Source: Oscillospiraceae bacterium (GTDB lineage: Bacteria; Bacillota; Clostridia; Oscillospirales; Oscillospiraceae). Taken from it: a stretch of DNA of 12,184 nt. The stretch is taken from contig JAISKY010000049.1 of NCBI GenBank assembly GCA_031260745.1, positions 1 through 12,184 on the forward strand, given 5' to 3'. Positions 1-6,865 of the stretch are shown piece after piece. How positions within the stretch are numbered: position 1 is the first letter of the stretch; each line of letters begins with the position of its first letter. The translations under genes were made by a program, and so were the position numbers. The notes beneath the pieces are model-generated. The model was not told the origin of the DNA and made no database searches. It worked only from the letters and a program-made list of their open reading frames with translations.

Positions 1-225
1 ATGGAGTATTGCCTTGCGTATGCTGAACCTGACAGCGGCTCTGATTTAAGAGCCGCAAAAATAGAGACAGAGTTAGACAAACTTGACGAAATAACGTACG
101 CTGTTTTGCTTGACCCCCAAAGCGCGGATTCTTCTGAAATAGCCCGGCTTGCTGACGAGGTTAAGCGCAATCTTCTTGAGTTAGGTTGCAGTCGAGGCGG
201 TTATTTATTGTCAAGAGAGAGTTAA
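1..225 (+). CDS. C-terminal part of an unrecognised protein (cut by window edge)
   Basis: The frame is open from base 1 to a TAA at 223-225. An ATG sits exactly at base 1, so whether the gene starts here or further upstream cannot be decided. The 74 visible residues are acidic and mostly helical in character. They have no signal peptide or membrane segment, and I recognise no domain. A short EPDSGSD stretch near residue 9 recalls acyl-CoA dehydrogenases, but nothing after it fits that family. The downstream SLH gene begins 49 bases later on the same strand; a possible promoter in the gap suggests they need not be co-transcribed. Function unknown. Confidence 0.5.
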   Translation: MEYCLAYAEPDSGSDLRAAKIETELDKLDEITYAVLLDPQSADSSEIARLADEVKRNLLELGCSRGGYLLSRES

Positions 226-236
226 GACGTTATAGC
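208..236 (+). promoter_or_regulatory. Possible sigma-70-type promoter for the SLH/GH17 gene
   Basis: TTGTCA (208-213) and TATAGC (231-236) are separated by 17 bases. They match the -35 and -10 consensus at 5/6 and 4/6 positions. The element lies about 40 bases upstream of the 275 start and overlaps the end of the preceding ORF. This rests on consensus matching only. Confidence 0.35.
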
Positions 237-274
237 CATATTAGCTTTTTCAAAACAAATTTGGAGGTATTATT

Positions 275-2224
275 ATGTTTAGGAAATTCATCTCTTTGCT
301 GTTGATAACCGCATTGGGGACGTTGCCGTTTGGAGCGGCTGTTACCGTGGCGGCGGACTCCGTAACTCCGCGCATCGCGATTGAGAAAGTTCCCGCAATT
401 GACGAAGGCCGCGAAATAGAAGGCAGAGTTTGGTTTGAGAGTTCGCAGGGAAAGTTCACCGATTACGCTGTCACAATGGCTTTGGAAGTAACGAGAGGCG
501 GCACAATCTGGGGACCTAAGCCATATTCCGGCAAACCGAGCGTAGCTGTGGATTCCTCCGGCTTTTTCTCCTGCCTGTTCGTTTCCGGAGGCAACGACAT
601 CAGCGCGGAACGGCTGTATGTATGGTTGATTCCCGCTAACTTTTCGCCGAACGGCGATTTCGCGCGGACGGAGGCAGTCGCGTTAGATAAGGTAGTCATT
701 GACAGATACTCCGATGGTCGCGTGGAGATTCAGCAAACCACGCAGCCGACTAATCCGTCGCCTATTCCGTCAGCTATTCCGAATCTAACTGATGTGTTCC
801 CGCAGCAGAAAAACCCAAGCGAGAACGCAAATTTGTCAATTTGCTATTCTCCGTACACTAACGGATTATCGCCCGAAACTGAAAGCGCCGTTCCGATGGA
901 GCAAATGCGTTGGCAGTTGAATCTAATCTACCCGTACGCTGACACGATTCGCCTGTTCGGAGTTTCCGGCGAGCTTGAGAAAATCTATAAAGTCGCGAAA
1001 GAGGAGTACCATCTGCGGATTATCGCGGGTTGCTGGCTCGACAGCCGATACTCGCAAACTCAGATTTACGAGGAGTTAGACAATCTGGTTGAGCTTACAA
1101 ACAAAGGTTATGTTGACGTTGCGGTAGTCGGCTCCGAGACATTTTATCGAGACGATTTCGCCGTTGACGAGTTTATTACGTATATCAAATACGTCCGCGA
1201 GCGCATTACCGACAAGAGTATTCCGGTAGGAACCTCCGACACGTCCGACGCGTTCCTCAACAACCCTAAGTTAGTGGAAAACTGCGATATTTTGCTCTGC
1301 ACTATTTATCCGTTTTTCTCGAACGTGACCGCCGATAACGCGGCTCAAAGCCTGATTGACGCGTACAACCGTGTCCTGGCGGTATCCGGAGGTCGGCAGG
1401 TGATAATCTCCGAGAGCGGTTGGCCGACCGAGGGCAGTCCGGAGGGAATCGCGGTACCGAGTATGGACAACGCTCGTAAGCTGTTTGAAGCATCGTATCA
1501 ATGGTCGCGGGAAAACAATGTAGAAATCGTCTACTTCAGCGAGATTGACGAAGCGTGGAAAGTCGAAGGCGCGAGCAATGACATCGGCGGTCATTGGGGG
1601 CATTTTACATCTGTCGGTATGCTGAAAGACGCGTATCTGCCGATTTACAGAACCATTAATCCGGCTCCGGTTCTTGACGCCGAGACGGTGAAGTACGCCG
1701 AGGAATCCATTCAGGAGCTAATCCGCAACGGAGTCGTGGACGCGAACGCGCCGTCGCTGTACGAGCCGCTTGTACCGATTACTCGCGGCGACTTCATACA
1801 CTACCTAGTGAAAGCGTTGGACTTGGAGCAAAAAACCGGGCGCGTCGGTACGACCTTCGGAGATGTTGACCCGAATATCTATTATTATTTCACTATAGGT
1901 TCCGGGCAAGAAGCCGGGCTTGTTAAAGGCGTCGGCGAAAACACTTGTAATCCGACCTCTGACATAACGCGGCAGGATTTGTTCACATTGGTCTACCGAG
2001 CGCTCAGCTATGCGGGAATGGAGCTTGAGCCGAACTACGCCGCGCTTGACAAGTTCGCGGATAAGAGCGGTGTCTCGGACTACGCGAGGGACGCGGTTTC
2101 CGCTCTGACCGACAACGGTCTTGTACTCGGCGACCAGAATGGTAATGTCAACCCTCTGGACAACGCCTCGCGCGCAGATGCCGCGGTATTGCTCTACCGT
2201 GTGTACAAATTTGCCGACGAGTAA
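275..2224 (+). CDS. Secreted SLH-anchored protein with GH17-like glucanase domain
   Basis: This is probably a cell-surface endo-beta-1,3-glucanase-like glycoside hydrolase. The 649-residue protein starts at ATG 275, behind a good TTGGAGG ribosome site. Residues 1-27 form a signal peptide (charged MFRK start, Leu-rich core, likely cleavage after Ala27). Residues 28-150 are an unassigned N-terminal domain, followed by a Pro/Thr linker (about 152-172). Residues ~185-460 resemble the GH17 TIM barrel: Glu288 in VVGSETF fits the acid/base, and Glu380 in ISESGWPTEG fits the nucleophile in the family's ESGWP signature. Residues ~470-645 carry three SLH repeats (each ending in an ITRxDF or ASRADA-type element), which bind secondary cell-wall polymer. 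The substrate could be fungal, plant or laminarin-type beta-glucan; activity is inferred. No clear terminator follows the stop codon. Confidence 0.85.
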   Translation: MFRKFISLLLITALGTLPFGAAVTVAADSVTPRIAIEKVPAIDEGREIEGRVWFESSQGKFTDYAVTMALEVTRGGTIWGPKPYSGKPSVAVDSSGFFSCLFVSGGNDISAERLYVWLIPANFSPNGDFARTEAVALDKVVIDRYSDGRVEIQQTTQPTNPSPIPSAIPNLTDVFPQQKNPSENANLSICYSPYTNGLSPETESAVPMEQMRWQLNLIYPYADTIRLFGVSGELEKIYKVAKEEYHLRIIAGCWLDSRYSQTQIYEELDNLVELTNKGYVDVAVVGSETFYRDDFAVDEFITYIKYVRERITDKSIPVGTSDTSDAFLNNPKLVENCDILLCTIYPFFSNVTADNAAQSLIDAYNRVLAVSGGRQVIISESGWPTEGSPEGIAVPSMDNARKLFEASYQWSRENNVEIVYFSEIDEAWKVEGASNDIGGHWGHFTSVGMLKDAYLPIYRTINPAPVLDAETVKYAEESIQELIRNGVVDANAPSLYEPLVPITRGDFIHYLVKALDLEQKTGRVGTTFGDVDPNIYYYFTIGSGQEAGLVKGVGENTCNPTSDITRQDLFTLVYRALSYAGMELEPNYAALDKFADKSGVSDYARDAVSALTDNGLVLGDQNGNVNPLDNASRADAAVLLYRVYKFADE

Positions 2225-2261
2225 GATGCTGTGTGACTAGGTGTAAATCTGCAAATATGGA

Positions 2262-2291
2262 TTGACATTTACTATAGTTATGTGTTATAAT
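2262..2291 (+). promoter_or_regulatory. Near-consensus sigma-70/SigA promoter for the glycyl radical enzyme gene
   Basis: A perfect TTGACA (2262-2267) and a perfect TATAAT (2286-2291) are separated by 18 bases, so transcription should begin near 2298. It is the strongest promoter match I found in the window. Perfect hexamers suggest high intrinsic strength; together with the long leader, this would fit control after initiation, though that is inference. Confidence 0.75.
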
Positions 2292-2317
2292 AAGAGTTAC
2301 AAATAGTATAAATCCCC

Positions 2318-2368
2318 TTACGGCGATACCAGTAAACCGGAACGATGCGGAGGTTAACGTTGGCGTAA
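2318..2368 (+). promoter_or_regulatory. Possible structured RNA element in the leader (unassigned)
   Basis: Three nested pairings can be drawn by hand. TTACG (2318-2322) pairs with CGTAA (2364-2368). CCAG (2329-2332) pairs with TTGG (2360-2363, one G-U). GTAAACC (2332-2338) pairs with GGTTAAC (2352-2358, one mismatch; G2332 is shared with the previous helix). The element starts about 20 nt after the predicted transcription start. It does not match the core of any riboswitch I know, including the ZTP (pfl) class. A chance fold is possible. Confidence 0.3.
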
Positions 2369-2647
2369 AGACAATATCTTTATCTACATATTTGAAAGGA
2401 GACCGCCTTATATAAGCATACGATTATTTGCATAATCTGTCAATGCGAACCGGAAATGTTTTCATTGTCAGTGATATAGCTAAAGAGTCGGCGAAACCGG
2501 ACTTGATTATGCCTGAATATAAACTCCGTCTAAGTCACCGACCGCTTTTCCGGCGATTGATATGGGACTTTGGTTTTGCGCCAAATAAACAACCTGCAGC
2601 ATCAAATCTAAAATACAGTAAACAAAATGAAAGGAAAGGTTAATATT

Positions 2648-5104
2648 ATGTATCAGTTCAAACCGTATACTGAAAGAATATGGAATATGCGGGAGAAAAT
2701 CCGCGACAGAGTCATAATAGCCGACTCTGAGAAAACTCGCTTGAAGATGGAGGCCGCCGAAAAGTATGACGGCGTTACTCCGTTGATTCAAAAGCCACTG
2801 CAGTCGCTTTATGTAATTTCGCAAATGCCGTTGCGAATTGAGGACGACGACTACTTTGTTGGAAATTTGGGAAACAAAAATTTCGGCGGCGGTAGCGGAG
2901 CGATGTGGCTGATGGTGGATATTGAAAACACCTGGCCAATCGAGGAGGACGGACTGCACCACGCTCCGTTAGACGACCCGTTTTATTCCAGACAACTCCT
3001 TGCAATCTCACCCGAAGAACTGAAAAAATTACGCGAGTTAATGTCCAAACAAATGAAGTCAGGCGGAGGAGGTTGGTCGGCTGGCGACAAATGGCTGCCG
3101 GACGGAGCGGAAGCGTTTACAAAGCTGCAAGCAAGCGATTATGGTATTCCGGGACGCCCCGGAGCGCTGTTGCCGCCGGGACACCTTACGCCGGGATTTC
3201 ACAATATCCTTAAAACAGGCTACGGAGCAATTCGGAAACAGGCTCAGGACTGGCTGGACGAGCGTGAAGGTCGCATTATGGGCGATGATATGCGTAAGTA
3301 TGTGTTCTATAAAGCCGCGACTATCGCTTGCGACGGCGCAATCACGTTAACTCGGCGTTACGCGGAACTGGCTAAGGAAAAAGCAAAAGAAGCCGCGACG
3401 CCGCAGCGAAAGGCGGAACTTGAAAAAATGGCCGCGGGGCTTGAGTGGATTTCGGTGAATCCCGCGCGTACTTTCTGGGAAGCGTGCCAGCAGATAATGC
3501 TGTACCATCTTTTCCTGATGGTCGATAACGGTCCCGGAGTAACGTCTATGGGTAGGTTTGACCAGAATACCTGGTCGTACCTGGCAAAGGACCTAGAAGA
3601 CGGCACGATTACAATGGACGAGGCGCAAGATTTGGTAGACGCTTTCTTCCTGAAGCTCAACACCTACTCCGAGGGCGGCTTTGGCAAAATGGCTCAAACA
3701 GCCGGTATCGGGCATATCGGTCAGCACACTACGATAGGCGGTGTTATACCGGAAACGGGCGAGGACGCGACAAACCCGGTTTCATATATGGTTTTAGAAA
3801 CGATAGCGCGGTTGAAGTTGCACGAGCCGACAGTGTCACTGCGGGTTCACAGTAATACGCCGGAAGAAATATGGAATTGCGCGTTAGAGACCTCCAAGAT
3901 TATCGGCGGACTGCCGTTATTCCAAAATGATAATGTTATTATACCCGGCATTATGAAAGAACTCGGCTTTTCATTAGAGGACGCGCGGGACTACAGCCTT
4001 ATCGGTTGTCAGGAGATAGTAGGTTCCGGTAACGATTATCCCGCCCCGAACGGTACGGCTATGTCGCATAACGGTATCTACTGGTCTATTGTTATTACTA
4101 TGGCGATTAACAACGGCATCAACCCGATGAACGGACAGCAAGCGCCGGAACACGCGCGTTCGGGATACTTATATGAGATGAAATCCATTGAGGAAGTCCG
4201 GGCTGCGATGGAGAAACTAGCAAGATGGATGCTGACGTGGTCCGCTACGCTAAACAACTATGCCGAGTACGAACAGGCGCGGCTTTTCCCGTTCCCGAAC
4301 CTGTCTATATCGACCACAGGTTGTATGGAAAAAGGAATGGACGTTTCAGCGGGCGGAGCGAAGTATAACTCCTACGGCGGCACGGCAACCGGTCTCGCGA
4401 CCGTCGGCGACAGCCTGACTGCGATAAAATATGTTGTATTTGACAAAAAGCTCGCCACCGGAAAAGAGTTCCTTGACGCGATACTCGCTAACTGGGAGGG
4501 TTATGAACCCTTACGCCAGCGTATTATTGCGGAAGTACCGCATTACGGCAACGCTGACCCATACGCCGATATGGAGCTTAAATGGGTTGTTGACTTGTAC
4601 TATCAACTTTGCACCGAGTTTTCCAACCAGCGTTGTTCGGTATACAAAGGCGGAATGTACGGCGCGGCAGACCACGTGCCGCAAGGCGAACTCACTTGGG
4701 CGACTCCGGACGGACGCAAGACGGGTCCGCCGATTGCCGACGCTATGAGTCCCGTACAGGGCAGAGATACCAACGGTCCGACGTCTGTGTTCCTGTCAAC
4801 GTGCTGCTTTGACCATACTCGCTTTATGGACGGTATGGCGGTGAATCTGAGGTTACACCCAACCGCTCTTTCGAGCGACGACGGAGTCACGAAATTAAGA
4901 GATATGACAAAGACGTTTTTTGAAAAAGGCGGTATGGAGTGCCAGTACAATGTAGTTGACTCAACTACTCTGCGTGAAGCTCAGGCGAATCCGGACAAAC
5001 ACCACAACCTTGTTGTGCGTATCGCCGGATACTCCGCGTATTTCGTGGAGATGACCGAAGCGATGCAAAACGATGTTATTTCGCGCGCTGAACATAACTT
5101 TTAA
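2648..5104 (+). CDS. Glycyl radical enzyme, pyruvate formate-lyase superfamily, C-x-E type
   Basis: This oxygen-sensitive enzyme uses a protein glycyl radical to generate a catalytic thiyl radical. I prefer ATG 2648 (818 aa): AAAGGAAAGG lies 8 nt upstream, whereas ATG 2627 (825 aa) has no ribosome site. Cys454 in IGCQEIVG is the expected thiyl-radical cysteine. Glu456, two residues on, matches the C-x-E pair of the dehydratase, lyase and decarboxylase branches rather than the Cys-Cys of true pyruvate formate-lyase. Gly794 in VRIAGYSAYF is the radical glycine. Family-typical blocks are present before it (DGRKTGPPIADAMSPVQG near 690-710; GGAKYNSYGG near 570). The length is normal. It has its own promoter and leader, and no activating radical-SAM enzyme is in the window, so activation must come from elsewhere. 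The substrate class (diol or hydroxyproline dehydratase, C-S or C-N lyase, arylacetate decarboxylase) cannot be set by eye. Confidence 0.9.
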   Translation: MYQFKPYTERIWNMREKIRDRVIIADSEKTRLKMEAAEKYDGVTPLIQKPLQSLYVISQMPLRIEDDDYFVGNLGNKNFGGGSGAMWLMVDIENTWPIEEDGLHHAPLDDPFYSRQLLAISPEELKKLRELMSKQMKSGGGGWSAGDKWLPDGAEAFTKLQASDYGIPGRPGALLPPGHLTPGFHNILKTGYGAIRKQAQDWLDEREGRIMGDDMRKYVFYKAATIACDGAITLTRRYAELAKEKAKEAATPQRKAELEKMAAGLEWISVNPARTFWEACQQIMLYHLFLMVDNGPGVTSMGRFDQNTWSYLAKDLEDGTITMDEAQDLVDAFFLKLNTYSEGGFGKMAQTAGIGHIGQHTTIGGVIPETGEDATNPVSYMVLETIARLKLHEPTVSLRVHSNTPEEIWNCALETSKIIGGLPLFQNDNVIIPGIMKELGFSLEDARDYSLIGCQEIVGSGNDYPAPNGTAMSHNGIYWSIVITMAINNGINPMNGQQAPEHARSGYLYEMKSIEEVRAAMEKLARWMLTWSATLNNYAEYEQARLFPFPNLSISTTGCMEKGMDVSAGGAKYNSYGGTATGLATVGDSLTAIKYVVFDKKLATGKEFLDAILANWEGYEPLRQRIIAEVPHYGNADPYADMELKWVVDLYYQLCTEFSNQRCSVYKGGMYGAADHVPQGELTWATPDGRKTGPPIADAMSPVQGRDTNGPTSVFLSTCCFDHTRFMDGMAVNLRLHPTALSSDDGVTKLRDMTKTFFEKGGMECQYNVVDSTTLREAQANPDKHHNLVVRIAGYSAYFVEMTEAMQNDVISRAEHNF

Positions 5105-5121
5105 TCGCAGAAATAACAATG

Positions 5122-5151
5122 TGAAGGAGCGAATAACCATTCGCTCCTTCA
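5122..5151. terminator. Hairpin between convergent genes, probable terminator
   Basis: GAAGGAGCGAA (5123-5133) and TTCGCTCCTTC (5140-5150) form a perfect 11-bp stem with a 6-base TAACCA loop; T5122-A5151 extends it to 12 bp. It lies 18 bases after the glycyl radical enzyme stop and 25 bases from the end of the convergent gene. The following tract is only moderately T-rich on either strand, so intrinsic termination is likely but not textbook. Confidence 0.65.
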
Positions 5152-5175
5152 TTTATGTTGTAATATTACGCTTCG

Positions 5176-6246
5176 TTAAACATTCAGGTCAATATGCGAA
5201 ACAAATCCCGCTCCGCCGCTGTCTTTCAGAAAGAAACTGGTCGAGCGCATTTGTCCGCCGTCAAGACCGAACTTAGTTTCCAAGTCGCCAAGGAAAATTG
5301 CCCCGACATCAAGTTCTTTAAGCGTAAACAACTGGTCGTTGCCGTCCTTGTCCTTGCTCCAGATACGGAGTTTGGAGTATATATCGTCGTTTTCGTCAAT
5401 CCAACCGTTGCCATCATCGTCAAGCTCGCGCAATTCACCGAATCCGGAACCGGTTTTCGGTCCGAACAACTCACTGCCGTCGTTGATTTTACCGTCGCCG
5501 TTGCGGTCAAGCGCAAGGAAACCGCTGCCCTCACCCGCGAATGAAATATTGTCCGCTTTACCGTCAATATCAAGGTCAAACTCGAACTTTTCGCCGCTAA
5601 GCGAAGCCGCGGTACCGGAGTAGTTAATTACCAACGGGTCGCACATAGCAACTTGCTGCTGTGATTTTACGTTCAGATAGAAAGAGCTTTGCCGGCTCAT
5701 ATTCATACTGATGTCAATGGAAATTGATTTCCCGTCGGCAGTCTGAATAAGTCCGGTCGCGTTATAACTTAACCGCTCGGACTCGAAACGGAAAACCTCC
5801 GTTTCACGCTCTAAAACCGTCGTTCCCTGCGGTACGGTCGGAGTAAGCGACTGCATCTTAGCCGCAAACTCGTCAAGCGAAGCGTCCGACGACTGCGGTT
5901 TTAGCTCAACGCGATGCAGTCTGACTTTTTTACCTGTCAGCATTTGGAGCATTAACTCCAAAGCGGTGATTTTCGCGCCATCTTTATCTGCGGCGGGTTC
6001 AGAGGATTCCGCTTTATGCGCGCCGAGTATATTTGCTTTCATTTTATCGAGCTGTCTCTTTTGCTGTTCCCGCGAGTCTTTAAGCATTTGCTTAACGCTG
6101 TCGCTCAAGTCCAGCTTTGCGGCTTTTTCGCTTTTGCCTGTTTTAGCGGGTGGAATAACAACTTGCTTCTCGGTCATACGGCTCGACTCCACAAGCAAAT
6201 ATTCCCGCTTTGACTTCGCTGTTACCGCGTAGTTGGTGATTTTCAT
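5176..6246 (-). CDS. Calcium-binding, EF-hand-like-loop protein of unknown function
   Basis: This 356-residue protein starts at an ATG with AGGGAGG 7 nt upstream. It has no signal peptide or membrane segment. Residues ~1-100 are polar, rich in Lys/Glu/Ser and probably helical. Residues ~130-210 look like a beta-rich domain. The C-terminal part holds acidic loops typical of Ca2+ ligands: a DLDIDGKADN stretch, D247-R-N-G-D-G-K-I-N-D-G-S-E, D276-D-D-G-N-G-W-I-D-E-N-D-D, and a KDKDGNDQ stretch. The block 'LDRNGDGKINDGSELFG ... LDDDGNGWID' also occurs in RTX-type and VCBS-type calcium-binding proteins, where it folds on Ca2+. Being leaderless, it is either cytoplasmic or exported by a non-Sec route; the T7SS operon starts nearby, but nothing here proves a link. 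Function unknown. Confidence 0.75.
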   Translation of the reverse strand: MKITNYAVTAKSKREYLLVESSRMTEKQVVIPPAKTGKSEKAAKLDLSDSVKQMLKDSREQQKRQLDKMKANILGAHKAESSEPAADKDGAKITALELMLQMLTGKKVRLHRVELKPQSSDASLDEFAAKMQSLTPTVPQGTTVLERETEVFRFESERLSYNATGLIQTADGKSISIDISMNMSRQSSFYLNVKSQQQVAMCDPLVINYSGTAASLSGEKFEFDLDIDGKADNISFAGEGSGFLALDRNGDGKINDGSELFGPKTGSGFGELRELDDDGNGWIDENDDIYSKLRIWSKDKDGNDQLFTLKELDVGAIFLGDLETKFGLDGGQMRSTSFFLKDSGGAGFVSHIDLNV

Positions 6247-6531
6247 ATTTATACCTCCCTGTAATATTTACGTCAGCAATCCTTGCCCGGAGGATTTCGC
6301 CATAACCGAAAAACTAATCCTCTATATTACTTCATCGTTATTTTTTGCTCGAAACTTTACCCCATAAAAAGCTAAGTTTTAAGAATAATAATAGCGAAAA
6401 TTCTAACAACATATTAAAGTCTAAAATGCTCGTAAACCGCAAATTTTGTCAGTAATAATTGATGATTCACAGGCAATGCTATAGTCGGACACAAGAGATG
6501 TCCGATAAAGAGAACAGGAGAAAGACAACAA
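6247..6531. other. 285-base AT-rich divergent intergenic region
   Basis: This region separates the Ca-binding protein gene (-) from the SASP gene (+) and must hold both promoters. I find no strong SigA match. Near 6475 a CAATGCTATA stretch faintly resembles a sporulation sigma-G -10, but the -35 match is poor. TCGGACA (6485-6491) and TGTCCGA (6499-6505) form a 7-bp hairpin just before the SASP ribosome site. On the minus strand three mutually complementary segments lie at 6316-6322, 6290-6296 and 6278-6283. Confidence 0.5.
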
Positions 6532-6777
6532 ATGGCAACTCTGAATCCTAACGCGAAAGACGCTATGAACCGTTTCAAGATGGAGGCGGCTTCTGAAGTC
6601 GGCGTAAACCTGAAGCAGGGTTATAACGGCGAACTCACCTCGAAACAGGCCGGCTCAATCGGCGGTCAGATGGTTAAAAACATCTGTCCCGTACGAACCG
6701 CTAGCTACGACCGTCCCAGCCGAACCTCCGACGGACACCTCAACGTACATAGCTACAGCGCAAGTTTAGTGACGTGA
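6532..6777 (+). CDS. Alpha/beta-type small acid-soluble spore protein with aberrant C-terminus
   Basis: SASPs of this family coat and protect DNA in the dormant spore and are degraded at germination by the GPR protease. Residues 12-50 match the family well: MNRFKMEAASEVGVNL contains the GPR-cleavage-type segment (…KxE-xAxExG…), and GELTSKQAGSIGGQMVKN matches the second DNA-binding block (…G.LTSxxxGxxGGxMVKK…). From about residue 51 (base 6682) the usual short helix ending (typically MI..YE..L) is missing; about 30 unrelated residues run to the TGA. The ATG has AGGAG 11 nt upstream, a little distant. The extension may reflect a frameshift, a recombination junction, or a genuine lineage-specific tail. 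Expression in the forespore is expected from the family but not shown by the sequence. Confidence 0.8.
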   Translation: MATLNPNAKDAMNRFKMEAASEVGVNLKQGYNGELTSKQAGSIGGQMVKNICPVRTASYDRPSRTSDGHLNVHSYSASLVT

Positions 6778-6807
6778 GCCTCACAACTCACGCCACCAGA
6801 CTTGCGC
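6758..6807. repeat. Imperfect 21-bp inverted repeat, possible bidirectional terminator
   Basis: The left arm (6758-6778) and right arm (6787-6807) pair over 21 positions, with one G-T wobble and two mismatches, around an 8-base CCTCACAA loop. The outer eight bases, GCGCAAGT/ACTTGCGC, are perfect. The repeat covers the SASP stop codon and lies in the convergent gap before the end of the T7SS operon. Neither flank has a proper T-run, so a small mobile or intergenic repeat is an alternative to a terminator. A second, weaker hairpin (AGCGA 6835-6839 with TCGCT 6852-6856, followed on the minus strand by CTTTT) could terminate the minus-strand operon. Confidence 0.5.
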
Positions 6808-6865
6808 GTATTTCGGAAAAAGCGTCCCCAAAAGAGCGATTCTTTTTCTTCTCGCTTATCTATAC

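Larger units (their letters stand above)
2225..2647 (+). other. 423-base gene-free stretch: promoter plus long leader of the glycyl radical enzyme gene
   Basis: I see no convincing gene here. It contains a near-consensus promoter (2262-2291), a nested self-complementary segment just after the predicted transcription start (2318-2368), and an isolated GAAAGGAG (2394-2401) with no start codon at a usable distance. AACCGGA-like words recur near 2335, 2448 and 2496. A TTG-initiated frame from 2428 runs into the downstream gene, but it lacks a ribosome site and recognisable content. The predicted transcript leader is about 350 nt before the start at 2648, long enough for leader regulation. Confidence 0.6.

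Noticed and set aside
1..60. Acyl-CoA dehydrogenase fragment suggested by EPDSGSDLRA
   Set aside because: The residues before and after do not fit the dehydrogenase fold, and the ORF ends in unrelated sequence; a chance resemblance.
1271..1603. Antisense frame inside the GH17/SLH gene
   Set aside because: It mirrors a well-supported coding region, and its translation is Arg- and Pro-rich with no recognisable motif.
2298..2400. ZTP (pfl-motif) or other known riboswitch before the glycyl radical enzyme
   Set aside because: The pfl class is tempting by context, but its conserved CCGCCUGGGC-type segment and pseudoknot are missing. An ACCGCCTTA at 2402-2410 shares only a short word.
2428..2643. 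TTG-initiated 71-codon frame in the leader of the glycyl radical enzyme gene
   Set aside because: It has no ribosome site at a useful distance, no recognisable protein features, and overlaps the Shine-Dalgarno and ATG 2627 of the next gene. Composition looks non-coding.
2627..2647. Upstream ATG start for the glycyl radical enzyme
   Set aside because: It lacks a Shine-Dalgarno sequence, and the good one (AAAGGAAAGG) lies downstream of it, correctly spaced for ATG 2648.
2648..5104. Naming the enzyme HypD, CutC or a specific decarboxylase
   Set aside because: The Cys-x-Glu pair is shared by several subclasses. The surrounding residues do not match any single one well enough by eye, and there is no pathway context.
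6465..6485. Sigma-G promoter for the SASP gene
   Set aside because: A CAATGCTATA stretch loosely resembles the -10, but no acceptable -35 lies 16-18 bases upstream; too weak to list.
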